Below, piece by piece: positions 46,188-57,692 of a stretch of DNA of 64,000 bases. Position numbers and translations under genes: made by a program. The notes beneath the pieces were generated by a model. That model was not told the DNA's origin. It did not search any database and saw only the letters and a program-made list of their open reading frames with translations. This DNA comes from Galeruca laticollis (taxonomy: Eukaryota > Arthropoda > Insecta > Coleoptera > Chrysomelidae): contig OY998176.1 in assembly GCA_963921935.1 (NCBI GenBank), positions 174,092,445 to 174,156,444 on the forward strand, in the 5' to 3' direction. Position 1 is the stretch's first letter. Each line of letters starts with the position of its first letter.

Positions 46188-47147
46188 TACCGAGAAACGC
46201 CGTGCCCGGGGGGGAGTTGGATGGAGGAGGCTGGAAGTGATCCACCCCTAATCTTCCATGCGAGTTTCCTGGGAGGGGTTGCCCTACCCGACACGGCGCG
46301 TCCCAATGGCTCATAGGGTGTCTCCACGGGGAGTGGTCGGTCATGGTTCCTGCGCTCCTAAGAGCTGTGAGGGAGGCACGATGGACCAACCTCGGGGATA
46401 GGTGATGAATAGGAACGATTCGTTCTGAATAATCGCCCGCGGATCAAAAGGGATATAGGAGTAAGCCTGACAAAAAATCATCGTCGCTGACCTCCTCGCC
46501 TCTGCTGAACATCTTACAATCAGTTAAGGGGATGGACATTTCTTTCTTCATGACTATCATGTCTCATCTACTCTAACTAATCCCTTCAACTTCTTGTACT
46601 TTCTCTATCTTTTTCTTTTCTACTCTTCTATACAAACACAATAGACTTCTATTCACTTTGGTTTTGCATGCCTGTCTCTCTTCTTTCCGCTTGCCAACTA
46701 GGTCACTTAATTTCTTCTTCTCTCTTTTTCTGCTTTCTTTTAACCTACCATATTCTTCAATTTCTTCATGGAACATCTAGGTCTATTCCCTAGATGATCA
46801 AGTCAATTTAAAGACCACACACAGGGGAGGCAGCTGGGTGGGTCTACCCGTTGGAAAATCTGCGTCCGGAGGCAACCGTGAAAAAAGCCTAGAGGAGTAA
46901 ACCTCGAAAAAAGTGCCCGTAATCCTCGTTGTTAGCTACCGTGGCCATGGATGTGTGGCAGCACGAAACGCAGTGAGAAACGGTGCCTCTGGGATACCTG
47001 GCGACCTCCCAGAGTATTTAGCCTTAGCGGTGTAAGGGCGCACTGCCTCGCCAAACTTTCTTTCGTCCCAACTCGTGGGAACTAGATGCTTAACAACAAA
47101 AAAAACGAAAGGAGGAAAAACAAGGATGAGGCAAAGCTAATAAATCA
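46188..47147 (+). promoter_or_regulatory. 5' untranslated leader of the R1-clade element
   Basis: GC-rich sequence with runs of G and no coding motif upstream of the ORF1 start. A T/C-rich stretch at 46540-46790 has a chance minus-strand frame. The exact 5' end is assigned from the shared TACCGAGAAACGC and is tentative. Confidence 0.55.
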
Positions 47148-49169
47148 ATGGATGAAGAGAAGGTACAGGTTGGACCGGAAGATGTTGGGAAAAAGGATGC
47201 GGAAGGAAATGAACTGGAAAAAACGGACTGGGAAGTAGGAAAGAGTATTGAAGCAAGGATATTCTCGCTGGGGATTAGGGCATGCGACAGCCCTATCTCT
47301 GGACCATCGGCGTTGGCCCAAAACATGGAGGAGAGTACCGGAGACAATGGAGAGAAAGACGGTGGTGATGAATCAGATAGGGAGAAGGAAGAAAAGGGGC
47401 AACTGTCAAGGCAAACGAGTGTGGAGAGCAATATCGAATGCAGAATTGATAGTTGGGAGAAACGAGACACAGATGGATCTTTTGAGAGATTGGGGAAAAA
47501 ATTGCAGTCTACGCCAATTGGGGATAAGGTTATAGAGGTCGATACATCGGAAGAACTCGCTAGCGAACTGAAACAGATATTCATGGGGGAAGAAGGGAAA
47601 GGGATAATTAAAAGAAAAAAGAGTGAGGATAGCACGGAAGTAATACAGGAAATTAAAAAAGAAAGAAGGGAGATGGGTAACGTAGAAGAGTGGCACGAAC
47701 AGGTGGACGGTAAAAATGAGACCGTGGTGGAGGAGACCAGTATTGAGGTGTGCATGAGAAATCTGGAAGAGGTTCTGGAAATTCTGGGGAAGAAGGTGGG
47801 GAATGAAGAGGTCATAGATAGGATCAAGGAAATCCTCACTGTCTTAGATGAAGCCAAGAATGTCAGCGTAAGAACATCAGGAGGGATCAAATGTGAAGCG
47901 TGCAGGGAGGAGATGGATAGGGAGGAAACAAGGATGAAGACGGAAAGGATAAGATCGCCAGTTGAAAAGGGTGAGGATCTTCTGGATTTCCAGAGAGTGG
48001 TTGAAGAGGGCGATTGGGATGAGGGTGTGTATCTATGCACCAAACTCAAAGCTAGTAGCTTTGAGGAGGCGCTAGATAAGAATGACTGCGTGGTGGTGCT
48101 GGACACGGAGAGAGTCCCATCGCAACTGATGTCTTACATCAGGGAAAGAAGGACCGAGATAGCGGCAATGGTCGAGGGTTTGGAAATTGGTGAATATGAC
48201 CACTTAGTAAATACCATAAGGACGCCTAGGGTGTGCAAAGAGTGGTATCACTATGTGGGTAGGGTGGAAGAGTCTATGGGTGTTTTAGAGCTGTTCAGGA
48301 TGATTAGGAGAATGCAGGAAAGGATTCTGGATAGGGAAAACAGGGCAGAAAGGATAAATGTCCTTTTCGCGGAGAATATAGATGAGGTCAATGCCAGGAT
48401 GCTGTTGGAGTTTGTGGGATTTAGGGCTGGAGTCAAATATGAGATTATCAGTAGAAATGATCAGGGTATAACTGGAAGAGGGGGAGGAAGGGAGGCGGTT
48501 CTGGCTAGAACTGGGGAAAACCCCTATGCGGACGTCGATAAGGATATAAAGACCTCTGTAGATGTACAAGCTTTAGGGATCACAGTGGAAAATGTAACGA
48601 AAACAAATGGGGGGATATATTGATTAAACTCAAGGGGAATGGCAAGGTGGAGGAGCTTAGAAACGAGATTAAGGGAAAAATGAATGAGGTGAAGGTCATG
48701 GTGAGGAAGAGGGAGGCTGTATTCAATGTATTGGATTTAGACCCTTCCATTACGGAGCAAGAGATAAAGGAGGCTCTTGAGGACCAAGCAGGGCTGAGAA
48801 AAGGAGAAGTTACAGTCACAGGAATTAGGGGGACGAGATACGGCAGGCAAATTGGCACGGTCAGCGTGGCCCTAGACAAGGCGGAAATGGTAAAAAGTAC
48901 AGGTAACGTGAGGATTGGGATGGTGGCGTGCAGGGTAAGGGAAAGGGTAACACCACTCAGGTGTTTCAGGTGCCTGGATTACGGGCACAACGCGCAAAAT
49001 TGCAAAGGGGAGGATATATCAAGGCAATGCCTTAATTGCGGAAAGAAGGGCATAGAGCCCAAGAGTGCAAAGGGATCCTTATTGTAGGAAGTGTTATGTG
49101 GAGGGCCATAGAATGGACACTATGAGCTGCTCTGAATTCAAGAAACTGGTTTACGGGAGAAAAAGGTAA
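47148..49169 (+). pseudogene. R1-clade ORF1 (gag-like nucleic-acid-binding protein)
   Basis: ORF1 products bind element RNA. ATG at 47148 (MDEEKVQVGPEDVGKKDAEG) opens 491 highly charged, largely Glu/Lys residues with probable coiled-coil stretches near 140-260. A one-base shift near 48612 leads into IKLKGNGKVEELRNEIKGKM and DPSITEQEIKEAL. The C-terminus has three CCHC knuckles typical of R1/TRAS/SART ORF1: CFRCLDYGHNAQNC is in frame, CLNCGKKG(H)RAQEC is split by a shift, and CRKCYVEGHRMDTMSC is in a third frame, ending YGRKR and TAA at 49169. At least three shifts exist, so no complete product can be made. Confidence 0.85.
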
Positions 49170-49569
49170 ATTTCACCAAACTCAACCCCTTTTATCAGGC
49201 ATACGTTCTTGTTTATTCTAACTGTGGAGTACTTAGTTCTTCGTACTTTTTTATAAGTTTTATTTGTGCAAATTTCATCTATATGAATTTTATTTATAGA
49301 AGTTCTATTTGTATAATTTTATTTATACACACTCTGTGCGGGCCTTTTACACCCAACACAGCTGGAAGGGGGCGGGGCGTTTATGTTAGGAATTTTATTC
49401 TATTTTATTCTATTTACAATTATAACTTATATCTTTACATGGTTTTTAGGCTTAGGTATAGGTTATTTATTTATGTGTTATCTATTTGTGTGTCATTTAT
49501 TTATTTATTCATTTTATCTATTTATGTAAATTCCTTCGTGAGAAATAATAGGGAAGATCATCACCTGCA
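49170..49569 (+). other. AT-rich spacer between LINE ORF1 and ORF2
   Basis: About 400 bp with repeated TTTATTTAT-type words, unlike the GC-rich coding parts on both sides. R1-clade ORFs usually overlap or nearly touch, so the spacer is unusual and may be an insertion. Confidence 0.6.
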
Positions 49570-52362
49570 ATGTACAAAATAATGCAAGTCAATTTGAGCA
49601 GGGCGAAAGCGGCTCACGACATGGCATGGGCAGCTGTCATGGCCGGTGAGGTAGATATATTGATAGTGTCCGAGCCTAATAAAAAAATATGTTCAAAAGG
49701 GGGCTGGTATACGGACGGTAGAAGCGACGTAGCCATCAAAATACTAAATAAAAACGTGGAAATGGAGCGTATCACAGGAAAAAATAACTATGTGCACATG
49801 GAGTTACCCGGAGCTCACATCTTTGCAGTATATATGATAAGTGGGAGACATAAATGCAAAGTCGCACCTCTGGGGCTTAACGATAAATGATAACAGAGGA
49901 GAATACGTGGAAGAACTGATGGCGCTATACGATTGGGCAGCTGCGAACGATTTCAGTCCAACGTTTATTAGGAACCAAGGTAAGACGTACATAGACGTGA
50001 CCCTGGTAAGCCCGGACCTTGTCAACAAGACACGGAATTGGCGTATCGCCCACGAGAACCCTTATACACACCATGGGCATATATATTATGAGGTAAACAC
50101 CAGAAGAAAACAGAGAAAGAAACCCATCAATGGGAGGCCAATGTTAGATGGAGGAATTTTCACAGAGAAAATAGAGCAATGTCGGATCAATGAGGAAAAT
50201 GACATATACACATTAGCAATTAAAGCTATGAACGAATCTTGGAAAAGGAGGTGTGGAGACAGAAAGAAGTTAACCTATTGGTGGAACGGACAGATTGACG
50301 TGTCAAGGAAGGAATACTTAAAAGCGCGCAGAAGATACACGAGGGCGGGGAGAGAGCCTGACAGACGACGTTTCGAGGAAGAGATTAAAACAGCCAAAAG
50401 AACACTAAAAATGCAACAAATAAAGCGAAAAGGGAGAAATGGAAAGCCCTTATTCAGGACCTGGATATGGACATATGGGGACAGGCGTATAAAATCGTCT
50501 CGAACCATTTGTCGATACAAAGTCCGCCCTACACGCTAACGGCGAAACGAAAAAAGCAGATCGTTGCCGATCTATTCCCAATAGGCGCAGAGAGAATTGG
50601 AAGAAGAGAAGGGCCTAAGGAGCTGGTCTCCCCTTTCACCGCTGGTGAATTACTGAACGCTCTAGCAATAATAAAGAAAGGGAAAGCTCCTGGTCCAGAT
50701 GGTATGACGGTGGAAACTTTAACGATTGTCTACAAACACAAAGCAGGCGAGGTGCTTGGCATGCTTAACACGTTACTACAAATCAGAACATTCCCAAAAA
50801 ACTGGAAGAAGGCTAGACTAGTGTTAATCCCAAAAAAGGGAAAGGGCCCTGACATTTCTTCATATTTTCGACCGCTGTGCCTGCTGAACACTTTCGGCAA
50901 GCTGTTCGAAAGATTACTTGTGAACAGATTGGATGAAAATTGGGAGGAAAAGGTAATAATCTCCCCAAATCAGCACGGCTTTGTCTCAAAAAAATCCACA
51001 ATTACGGCGATGCTGAGTTTTACGGACACTGTCCAAAAATCTAGAATCAAATGGTTAGTTGCAGTGGCGGTGGACGTAAAAAATTCGTTTAATACGGCGA
51101 GGTGGCACCACATTGTAGATAAATTACGCTCCGAGTATCTAGTGGAAATGATAGAGGACTACTTTCGGGACAGATGGGTGGAGTGGGGATCTGGTAAGTG
51201 GAAGTGCACTATGGGGGTTCCGCAAGGATCTGTCATGGGTCCTAAATTATGGGACGTAATGTACGAGGGAGTGCCTATGCTGCCTCTTGAGGAGAGGGTG
51301 AGCATGATCGCATACGCGGATGATCTGCTGATAATAATAGGGGGAAATGAAAAAGATGTGGTAATAAGGAAGGCGGAACGCGCTGTCGCCAGCGCAATAA
51401 GGTGGATGAGAACAGTGGGTTTGGAAGTGGCAACACAAAAAACTGAGCTGTTGGTGCTTAAGGGTCCCAGAAACAGGATAATTGTTCAAATGGTTGTGGG
51501 CAGGAATACTGTACATGCAGTGGCTACCATGAAATACTTAGGGGTAGTTTTCAATGCTAAGTTAACATTTGCCAAGCATGTGGAGTACTGCGCAGAAAAA
51601 GCAAACAGAAAAGCAGATGCCATGAGGAGACTTCTTCTGAATATCGACGAACCGAGTTACGCAAGGCGACAGGTGTTGTGCACTATAATGCATAGCGTGT
51701 TATTATACGCGACCCCAGTGTGGAGGACAGTAATGAAAATCCAGAAATACCAGACCAAGATGGGGAGTATACAGAGGAAGGGACTGCTGAGAGTCATCTC
51801 AGCGTATCGAACAGTCTCGGCGGATGCTGCCCAGGTCATATCAGGCTTCCCCCCTGTTGATCTGATGTGTGGGGAGATATGCTTCTTATATAAGGTAGGA
51901 GCCAGACGTCCGGGAAAAAGAAGAATGGCTAGGAAAAGAACGGTTGAGAAATGGCAGAGACGATGGGCAGAAGGCAGCGACACCGCGAAATGGACCCGGA
52001 GGCTCATCAAGAGTATACCCGAAGGGATCAAGTGTACATATAAGAAAACCAACTACTCTTTCACTCAGTACTTGAGGGGGCATGGGTCTTTTGAGACCTA
52101 CACGCACAGAATTGGCAAAACGGAGACGGACTTGTGTCACGTGTGCGGAGTCAGCGATAGTCCCGAGCATGTTTACCAGAGCTGTACCAGGTGGATATTG
52201 CAGAGAGAGGAGATGGTAGCGCGTATAGGGAATCCACCCAGCATTGACAAACAAGTCGGGCTCATGCTTAACAACCATACGCAATGGAACGAGATGTACG
52301 CATTCATATGTAATATCATGGAAATTAAGGAGAACGAAGACAGGAATAGGGAAGGTACATAG
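49570..52362 (+). pseudogene. R1-clade ORF2: endonuclease and reverse transcriptase
   Basis: ORF2 starts at ATG 49570 (MYKIMQVNLSRAKAAHDMAW) with the endonuclease glutamate in IVSEPNKK. After FAVYM part of the endonuclease is deleted and the frame shifts into GDINAKSHLWG, RGEYVEELM and KTYIDVTLVS. The usual SDH motif reads THHGH, so its aspartate is lost. A further shift near 50430 enters RT, open from 50467 to 52362 (631 residues). RT motifs in order: GKAPGPDGM, RLVLIPKKGK, FRPLCLLNTFGKLFERLL, NQHGFVSKKSTITAM, VAVDVKNSFNTA, MGVPQGSVMGP, IAYADDLLII (active site at about 51312) and MKYLGVVFNAKLTFAKHV. The C-terminus has CHVCGVSDSPEHVYQSC. RT looks intact; the endonuclease does not. Confidence 0.92.
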
Positions 52363-52547
52363 TACATCACACGGCCATTCCTGATGCAATGGGCAATGCC
52401 TTTTTCCGGGGGTGGTCCGGTGACACTGAGGTGGGGGTTTAGTAAGTGAGAGCCCCACACAACGCCCGGCAGCATCGCACACCCCGGCTGATTGGAAGGC
52501 TGGTAGTGCTTCCTCATTCCTCGGGGGAAAAAAATACCGAGAAACGC
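52363..52547 (+). other. LINE 3' UTR, A-tract and flanking repeat
   Basis: GC-rich 3' UTR (GGTGGTCCGGTGACACTGAG and similar), ending TCGGGGG and seven A, then TACCGAGAAACGC, also found at 46188-46200. The match extends weakly beyond 13 bp (CGTGCCCGGG versus GTGTTCGGG), so it may be homologous sequence rather than a pure target duplication. Confidence 0.6.
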
Positions 52548-52589
52548 GTGTTCGGGAATGTGCTTCGCAGTTAGTTCCAATCTTTAAAA

Positions 52590-54670
52590 CCATTTATTTT
52601 TGAATAAAACCTGCTAAAACTTTCCTGAAGATCGATTTATTTTGCAATAAGTTTTCACTTATCACTAAACATTGATACACTTTCAAAATTTTGTTTTTTT
52701 GCTACAAACATAATCATTGTAGTTGAAAGCTCATTTGTTCATATCTTGCTTACCGTTCTGACAGGAGAGAACATATATTTGCGTTATTACCCTATAATAG
52801 TTTTCTATATTGTGTACCCAAACCGTCATAAAATGCCGAGAATGTATCATTAACTAATCACTATTGAAGCGATTCTCGAAATTCCTTCTATTGCTAAGTT
52901 GGTACAACTTTTCTTGTTATCACGCAAAGTTTGAGCGTCATTTTGCAATTATTACCATGGATATAGAAATATACGAGATGACATGTAGGTATAAGAGTTT
53001 ACTCTGCAAATGTTATTTCGGAGCGCTGGAAATGTTACTTGAGATCAAATATGCCAAGAAAGTAATGCACAAGTCTATTGTTCTCAACGAATTTTTATGT
53101 AATGAAAAATATGATCATTACCTTTCCCTGTGTCCTTTGATGGGTAGTTATTCCATGAGATAAAATATGCAACTATCAGTGCACTTTTTCCGTGGAAACT
53201 ATGGTTTTTGCTCATGTCAATTATCATTAGAGTTTCGTCTTCTTGTCCTCATTCAAGTGTAGGAAAACATTGTGAATGTTGTGGAATCTGGGATAGTCAG
53301 TTGCAAATCATTTCGCAATATGATATTGTTGTATCAACAGTTTCGTTCTATTTCAAAATCAGTTTTCGGAATGATATGAGCGAAGCAATAATACAATTTG
53401 GCCCCGACTATAACCAAGGGACGGACACAAACACCCATTCTATGTTGGGAATTATTATAGTCATTGGCAACAGTACATTTCAATTTTACAGCATGGTCCT
53501 CCGCCATGGATGGAAAGTGGAGTCGAAACTTCAATTCTAAATTATGTTCCTAGACGAATAATAGTAGACTATTAATTGAAAATAACTTGATACGTATTTA
53601 ATTTCAACATAAACATATAAAATGGGTAGGAACATTCTATACGTTATTAACTTTCGTTTAAATCAAGCACATTTTCCCTCAATAATTCGAATGAACCCGA
53701 CTATGATAATAAAAGACTTTTGAAAAGAAAATGGGTAACCGTCAAAAAAAGTCACGATCCAGAATTTTCCGCCTAGACACGAACACTGAGATTTTTCCAC
53801 GATGACATTTATGTAAATCAACTGACTTATTACAGTTTTAGATTTGTATAACTCCAAAGTTCACGCTTTACTCAGAAAGCAGGGTATGAAAACAAAAAAG
53901 CGGCAACTGCCTCTTCGTATCCCTCAACAACTTATATTTTCATAGTGATTTATGACGTACGTGATAGAGGAATTCAGTTGAATACGAGGACAAAAACAGT
54001 GGAATTTTTAAAACAACAAATAAAAGGAGATTTTCAAGAAAACGCAATAATTTAAAAATCGATTTAACAAATTATTCTACTAAGAAGATGTATTACAATA
54101 ACATTTCACCGGCTATTTCTCTTATATTCAAACGAGGATTTCTAGTCACCGTTTCATCCACATGTTACGTTTTCTACGTATCTGAATACAAAATTCCATC
54201 AAAAATCGTTGATGGTCAATATATTCATTTATCTTGAAAATATAATTTAACACTTGAAAAGGATGCAATGTAAACAAAACAAAGAAAAATAATACTGTAC
54301 GTCCACGTGGTTATAGATGATTGCGCATCTCCTCTCTTTAAATGATCATCTTTCGGTAACTGGTTACTGGCTGACTATATACAGGGTGTCCAGAAACTCT
54401 CCTGCCAAACGCAAACTACAGATAGTAGATGTGATTTTATGTCCATCTGACCTAATTTACCTTTATCCAAAAGTTCCTTCTGAGCGAGTTAACGGAATAC
54501 GGGTTCAAATTTTAAGGTAGAAAGAGCTTGATAAATAAATTTGAGAAGTAGATAAATTGAGACCCATTTAATACAACGTTAATCTTGGTTCTAAACTGAA
54601 ATAAAATCAAAAGATTAAATGTTACCAGCTAGCTTATCTCCTGATAATATTAAATAAAAGCATACCTATT
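52590..54670. other. no recognisable gene; one TIR-like end
   Basis: About 2 kb of AT-rich DNA. ACAGGGTGTCCAGAAACTCT at 54381-54400 resembles the terminus of many Tc1/mariner-type elements in insects, but no inverted partner was found nearby. Open frames at 52864-53163 and 53208-53540 show no motif. Confidence 0.5.
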
Positions 54671-54673
54671 TAA

Positions 54674-57020
54674 CCCGTAACTACTACTATTGCGGTCCTA
54701 AGGACCCAGCGACATCTAAATTCTTGAAAATAGCCCAGACATATTAGAGTGGGGAAATCGTGCTTCCAGTTATTCTCTAGTCAAGTAGTTCTTTGTCGCA
54801 TGCTGTTGTGAGTGGTTGTCTATATTATTCACTTTCAAAGCAATACGATATTTGGGTCCGTGGGACCCGATAGTATCATAAGTGTTAGTTTGTAAACTTG
54901 GACAATTTAGGTAAGTGGGCATGTAAATTTATGTATATTGCTTACTAGTTTCTTGAGTATGGTTATAATAAAGCAATATTATATTGTGAGATACTCATGC
55001 TTGCTAAATTTTATAGTTATGAACGCCTCAACCAATGAGCTACTTTCGGATCGCCAGTTGGCGGAATTATTAGACGATGACGCTTTTTGGACAGATATGG
55101 ACAATGAAAGCGATGCGCAGAATGTTGAAGACGTACCTATACCGGAAGAAGAAGAAGACAGGGTTTTTGGTCAAATATTGAGTGGTGGCGACGAAAGTGA
55201 TAAGGAAGAAGAATATAACGAAATTTTGAGTGACCATGATTCAAAATGCGAATTTGAGGCTGATTCAAGTGAAGATGATAACCAAGAAGAACATCTAAGA
55301 GATTCTTCCACTAATAGGAACAAAGCTTTGACTTCAAACGCTTTACCACCTCAAAAAGCGTGGTACGGAAAGGAGAGAACTAAATGGTCCAAAGAAGCTC
55401 CTTCTCGTAAAAAACCTTTACAGCACAATATTATAAAAAATGTGTTACCTGGTCTGAAAGGCCTAGCTCGTGCAAATCGTTTGACAACTCCGTTGGAAGC
55501 TTGGAAGTTACTCTTTACCGACAATATGATTCAAATTATTGTTGAAAACACTAATTTAAAAATCGACGAAATGAAATCTCATTACAGTAAATTCAAAACA
55601 TGCAGAAACAGCCGAAAGACATTTTTTCCTACGTTTGTACAAAACACAGACAAATTGGAAATAAGAACTTTTAAAGGGCTCATTGCAAGGACTGTTCAAG
55701 TCAGGTCATGAAGATCTGAAATATATGTGGGCTATTGATGGAACCGGAAGGCCACTATTTCGATCCACTATATCATTGGCTTCGTCTTCGTTTTGATGAT
55801 GCTACAACTAGACTAAAAAGGGTATAAAGCAACAAGTTAGCTGCAATCTCCGATCTATTTGAACAGTTCGTAACCAATTCCAAAGATAATTATTCTTCGG
55901 GATCTAATCTCACCATAGACCAGATGCTAGTTCCGTTTAGAGGGAGATGTTCATTTCCGCATGTACATCCCCAACAAACCCGCTAAATACAGGATAAAAG
56001 TGCAAGTATTAGCTGACAGTAAAACCCACTATATGGTAGATGCCGAAGTTTATACTGGTAAAGATCCAAAACCTACGAGTGTAAGAAGTAAATAATCGCA
56101 TCCCACGCAAGTAGTGTTACGTTTGATTGCACCCGTTGCAAATAGTAATTGTAACATTACGAGAGACAGCTAGTATTCTTCTATTGAGTTGATTGATGAA
56201 CTGAAAAAAACTGGTCTAACATATGTGGGCACAATGCGAAAAAATAATTGACAGATCCCTCCAGAGTTCCTACCAAATAGAAACCGAGATGTACAATCTT
56301 CATTATTTGGGTTTTCAGCTCAAACCACTATTGTTTCTCGTGTTCCAAAACGAGGAAAAGCAGTTATCCTAGTCTCTAGTATGCATCACGATAATTCCGT
56401 AGATGATGTTAGCACAAAACCCGAAATAAATCTATACTACAATGGCACTAAAGCAGGTGTTGACGAACTTGACGAAAAATGTGCTAATTATTTGACGTCA
56501 AGAAGAACTCGCAGATGGCCAATGTCATTATTCCACGCCATACTAAATATTGCTGGAGTAAATAGCAGGACCAGTTCGCCCAACAAGGAAAAGAAATTTC
56601 CAGCTACAATTTCCTCAAAGAGCTAGGACGTGAATTGTATACTCCGTACATGATGGCTAGAATATACAACATGCATGTACTTCGCAAACTTCGTCCGATG
56701 GCCGCTGTTATTTTAGGAATTGTCATGGAGGAACCACTTGTACCTTCGGAAAACCCTTGCAGGTCGAAAAGACCCAGATGCCGCGTTTGCCCGCCGGGAA
56801 AAGACCGAAAAACAACTAATTACTGCGCTAGGTGTAAAATTCCCATATGTTTAAAATGTGCGGCCACAATGTGCCCAAAATGCATTTAATTATTATTTCT
56901 TATTATTATGTTATAATAGAAGCATAGCTTGGTTAAATAAATGTGAGAAATAAAGTTTTTGTCAAAAAACATTATTGTCATGAATTTTTTAATTATTGGG
57001 TCCCTGGGACCCTCAACCGT
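54674..57020 (+). mobile_element. piggyBac-3, degenerate DNA transposon
   Basis: TTAA at 54670-54673 is followed by CCCGTAACTACTACTATTGC, consistent with a piggyBac 5' end. The palindromes GGTCCTAAGGACC (54694-54706), GGGTCCGTGGGACCC (54854-54868) and GGGTCCCTGGGACCC (56998-57012) sit near both ends. The 3' terminus and second TTAA could not be identified, so the right boundary is approximate. It contains transposase 3. Confidence 0.7.
55019..56889 (+). pseudogene. piggyBac-3 transposase, degenerate
   Basis: The likely start is ATG 55019 (MNASTNELLSDRQLAELLDD), in frame with an upstream ATG at 54938; the acidic N-terminus begins properly only here. The first frame is open to 55711 and includes WYGKERTKWSKEAPS and LFTDNMIQIIVENTN, typical of PGBD4-like proteins. 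Then frames alternate. DQMLVPFRGRCSF carries the first catalytic aspartate. KYRIKVQVLADSKTHYMVDA follows. NITRDS*YSS carries the second, with a stop where Trp is expected. GVDELDEKC (open 56381-56626) carries the last two. The zinc tail CRVCPPGKDRKTTNYCARCK and CPKC ends at 56889. Catalytic residues persist but at least five stops or shifts are present. Confidence 0.88.
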
Positions 57021-57692
57021 AACATTGTTTATTTACGAAATAATATGAGAAATTCTTATTTTATTGTTACCTCACTTTGAAGGGTCTAAACATAAAGGGC
57101 TACCACTACCTAAATGTTTAGCCGACAAGTTGATGACCAGTAATTAAGGTTGGTATTTTGATTCAGCATCTCACATATATAATTGATATACTGTGAATAT
57201 TCATTTGTTCCCTCTCACTTCCGTTTTGTTTTTCATGGCTGAATTTAAACCGCATGAGATTGATGGGATTTTCAAAGCCAATAAGCAAAAGGGACCCACT
57301 TTCCTAGACTATTTTATATTCTTTTATTATCTTGAAAAGCCCGCAAGATGAATTTTTCCATTGATCTATTTAAAAGCCACTCCAGCTTCGGTTAGTCCAC
57401 CTAACCAAACCCAACCATATTTCAATTAACAACCATCCAACTTATTTTTCACTCTTTCATGCTTTTTTTTTTAAACTCTCATTAGTGACTGTTGACATCT
57501 GTTGCTGTAGAATTACGTATTAAAAACGAATGACTTTTTGGACCTTCAAGGCTTAAAAATGTTTTGAGGTAAGATTTACTTTTTGACTATAATTTTGTTA
57601 TAGTTACGTTAATAAATGTTCAATTATTTTATGTATATATAGTTTGACGAATTTATATTGGTGTAAGTGGCGTCGGTTTCGGACTTTTTCAT
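57021..57692. other. no recognisable feature
   Basis: AT-rich DNA between piggyBac-3 and piggyBac-4. It may include the true 3' end of piggyBac-3. Confidence 0.45.

Larger units (their letters stand above)
46188..52534 (+). mobile_element. R1-clade non-LTR retrotransposon, near full length
   Basis: A 6.3-kb element with a GC-rich 5' leader, ORF1 with three CCHC knuckles, ORF2 with AP-type endonuclease, RT and a C-terminal cysteine motif, a 3' UTR and a short A-tract (about 52527-52534). TACCGAGAAACGC occurs at 46188-46200 and again at 52535-52547 directly after the A-tract, a possible target duplication. Frameshifts and an endonuclease deletion make it non-autonomous. It is far more GC-rich than the flanks. 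Confidence 0.85.

Noticed and set aside
47090..48106. 338-residue minus-strand open frame rich in Ser, Leu and Phe
   Set aside because: It is the antisense of the LINE ORF1 coding region, whose Glu/Lys codons read as Ser/Phe/Leu in reverse. It shows no domain.
51886..52593. 235-residue minus-strand open frame
   Set aside because: Antisense to the RT C-terminus and 3' UTR; no motif and low-complexity composition.
52864..53540. Two ~100-residue plus-strand frames considered as small host genes
   Set aside because: No motif, no splice or start context, and the amino-acid make-up is as expected from AT-rich noncoding DNA.
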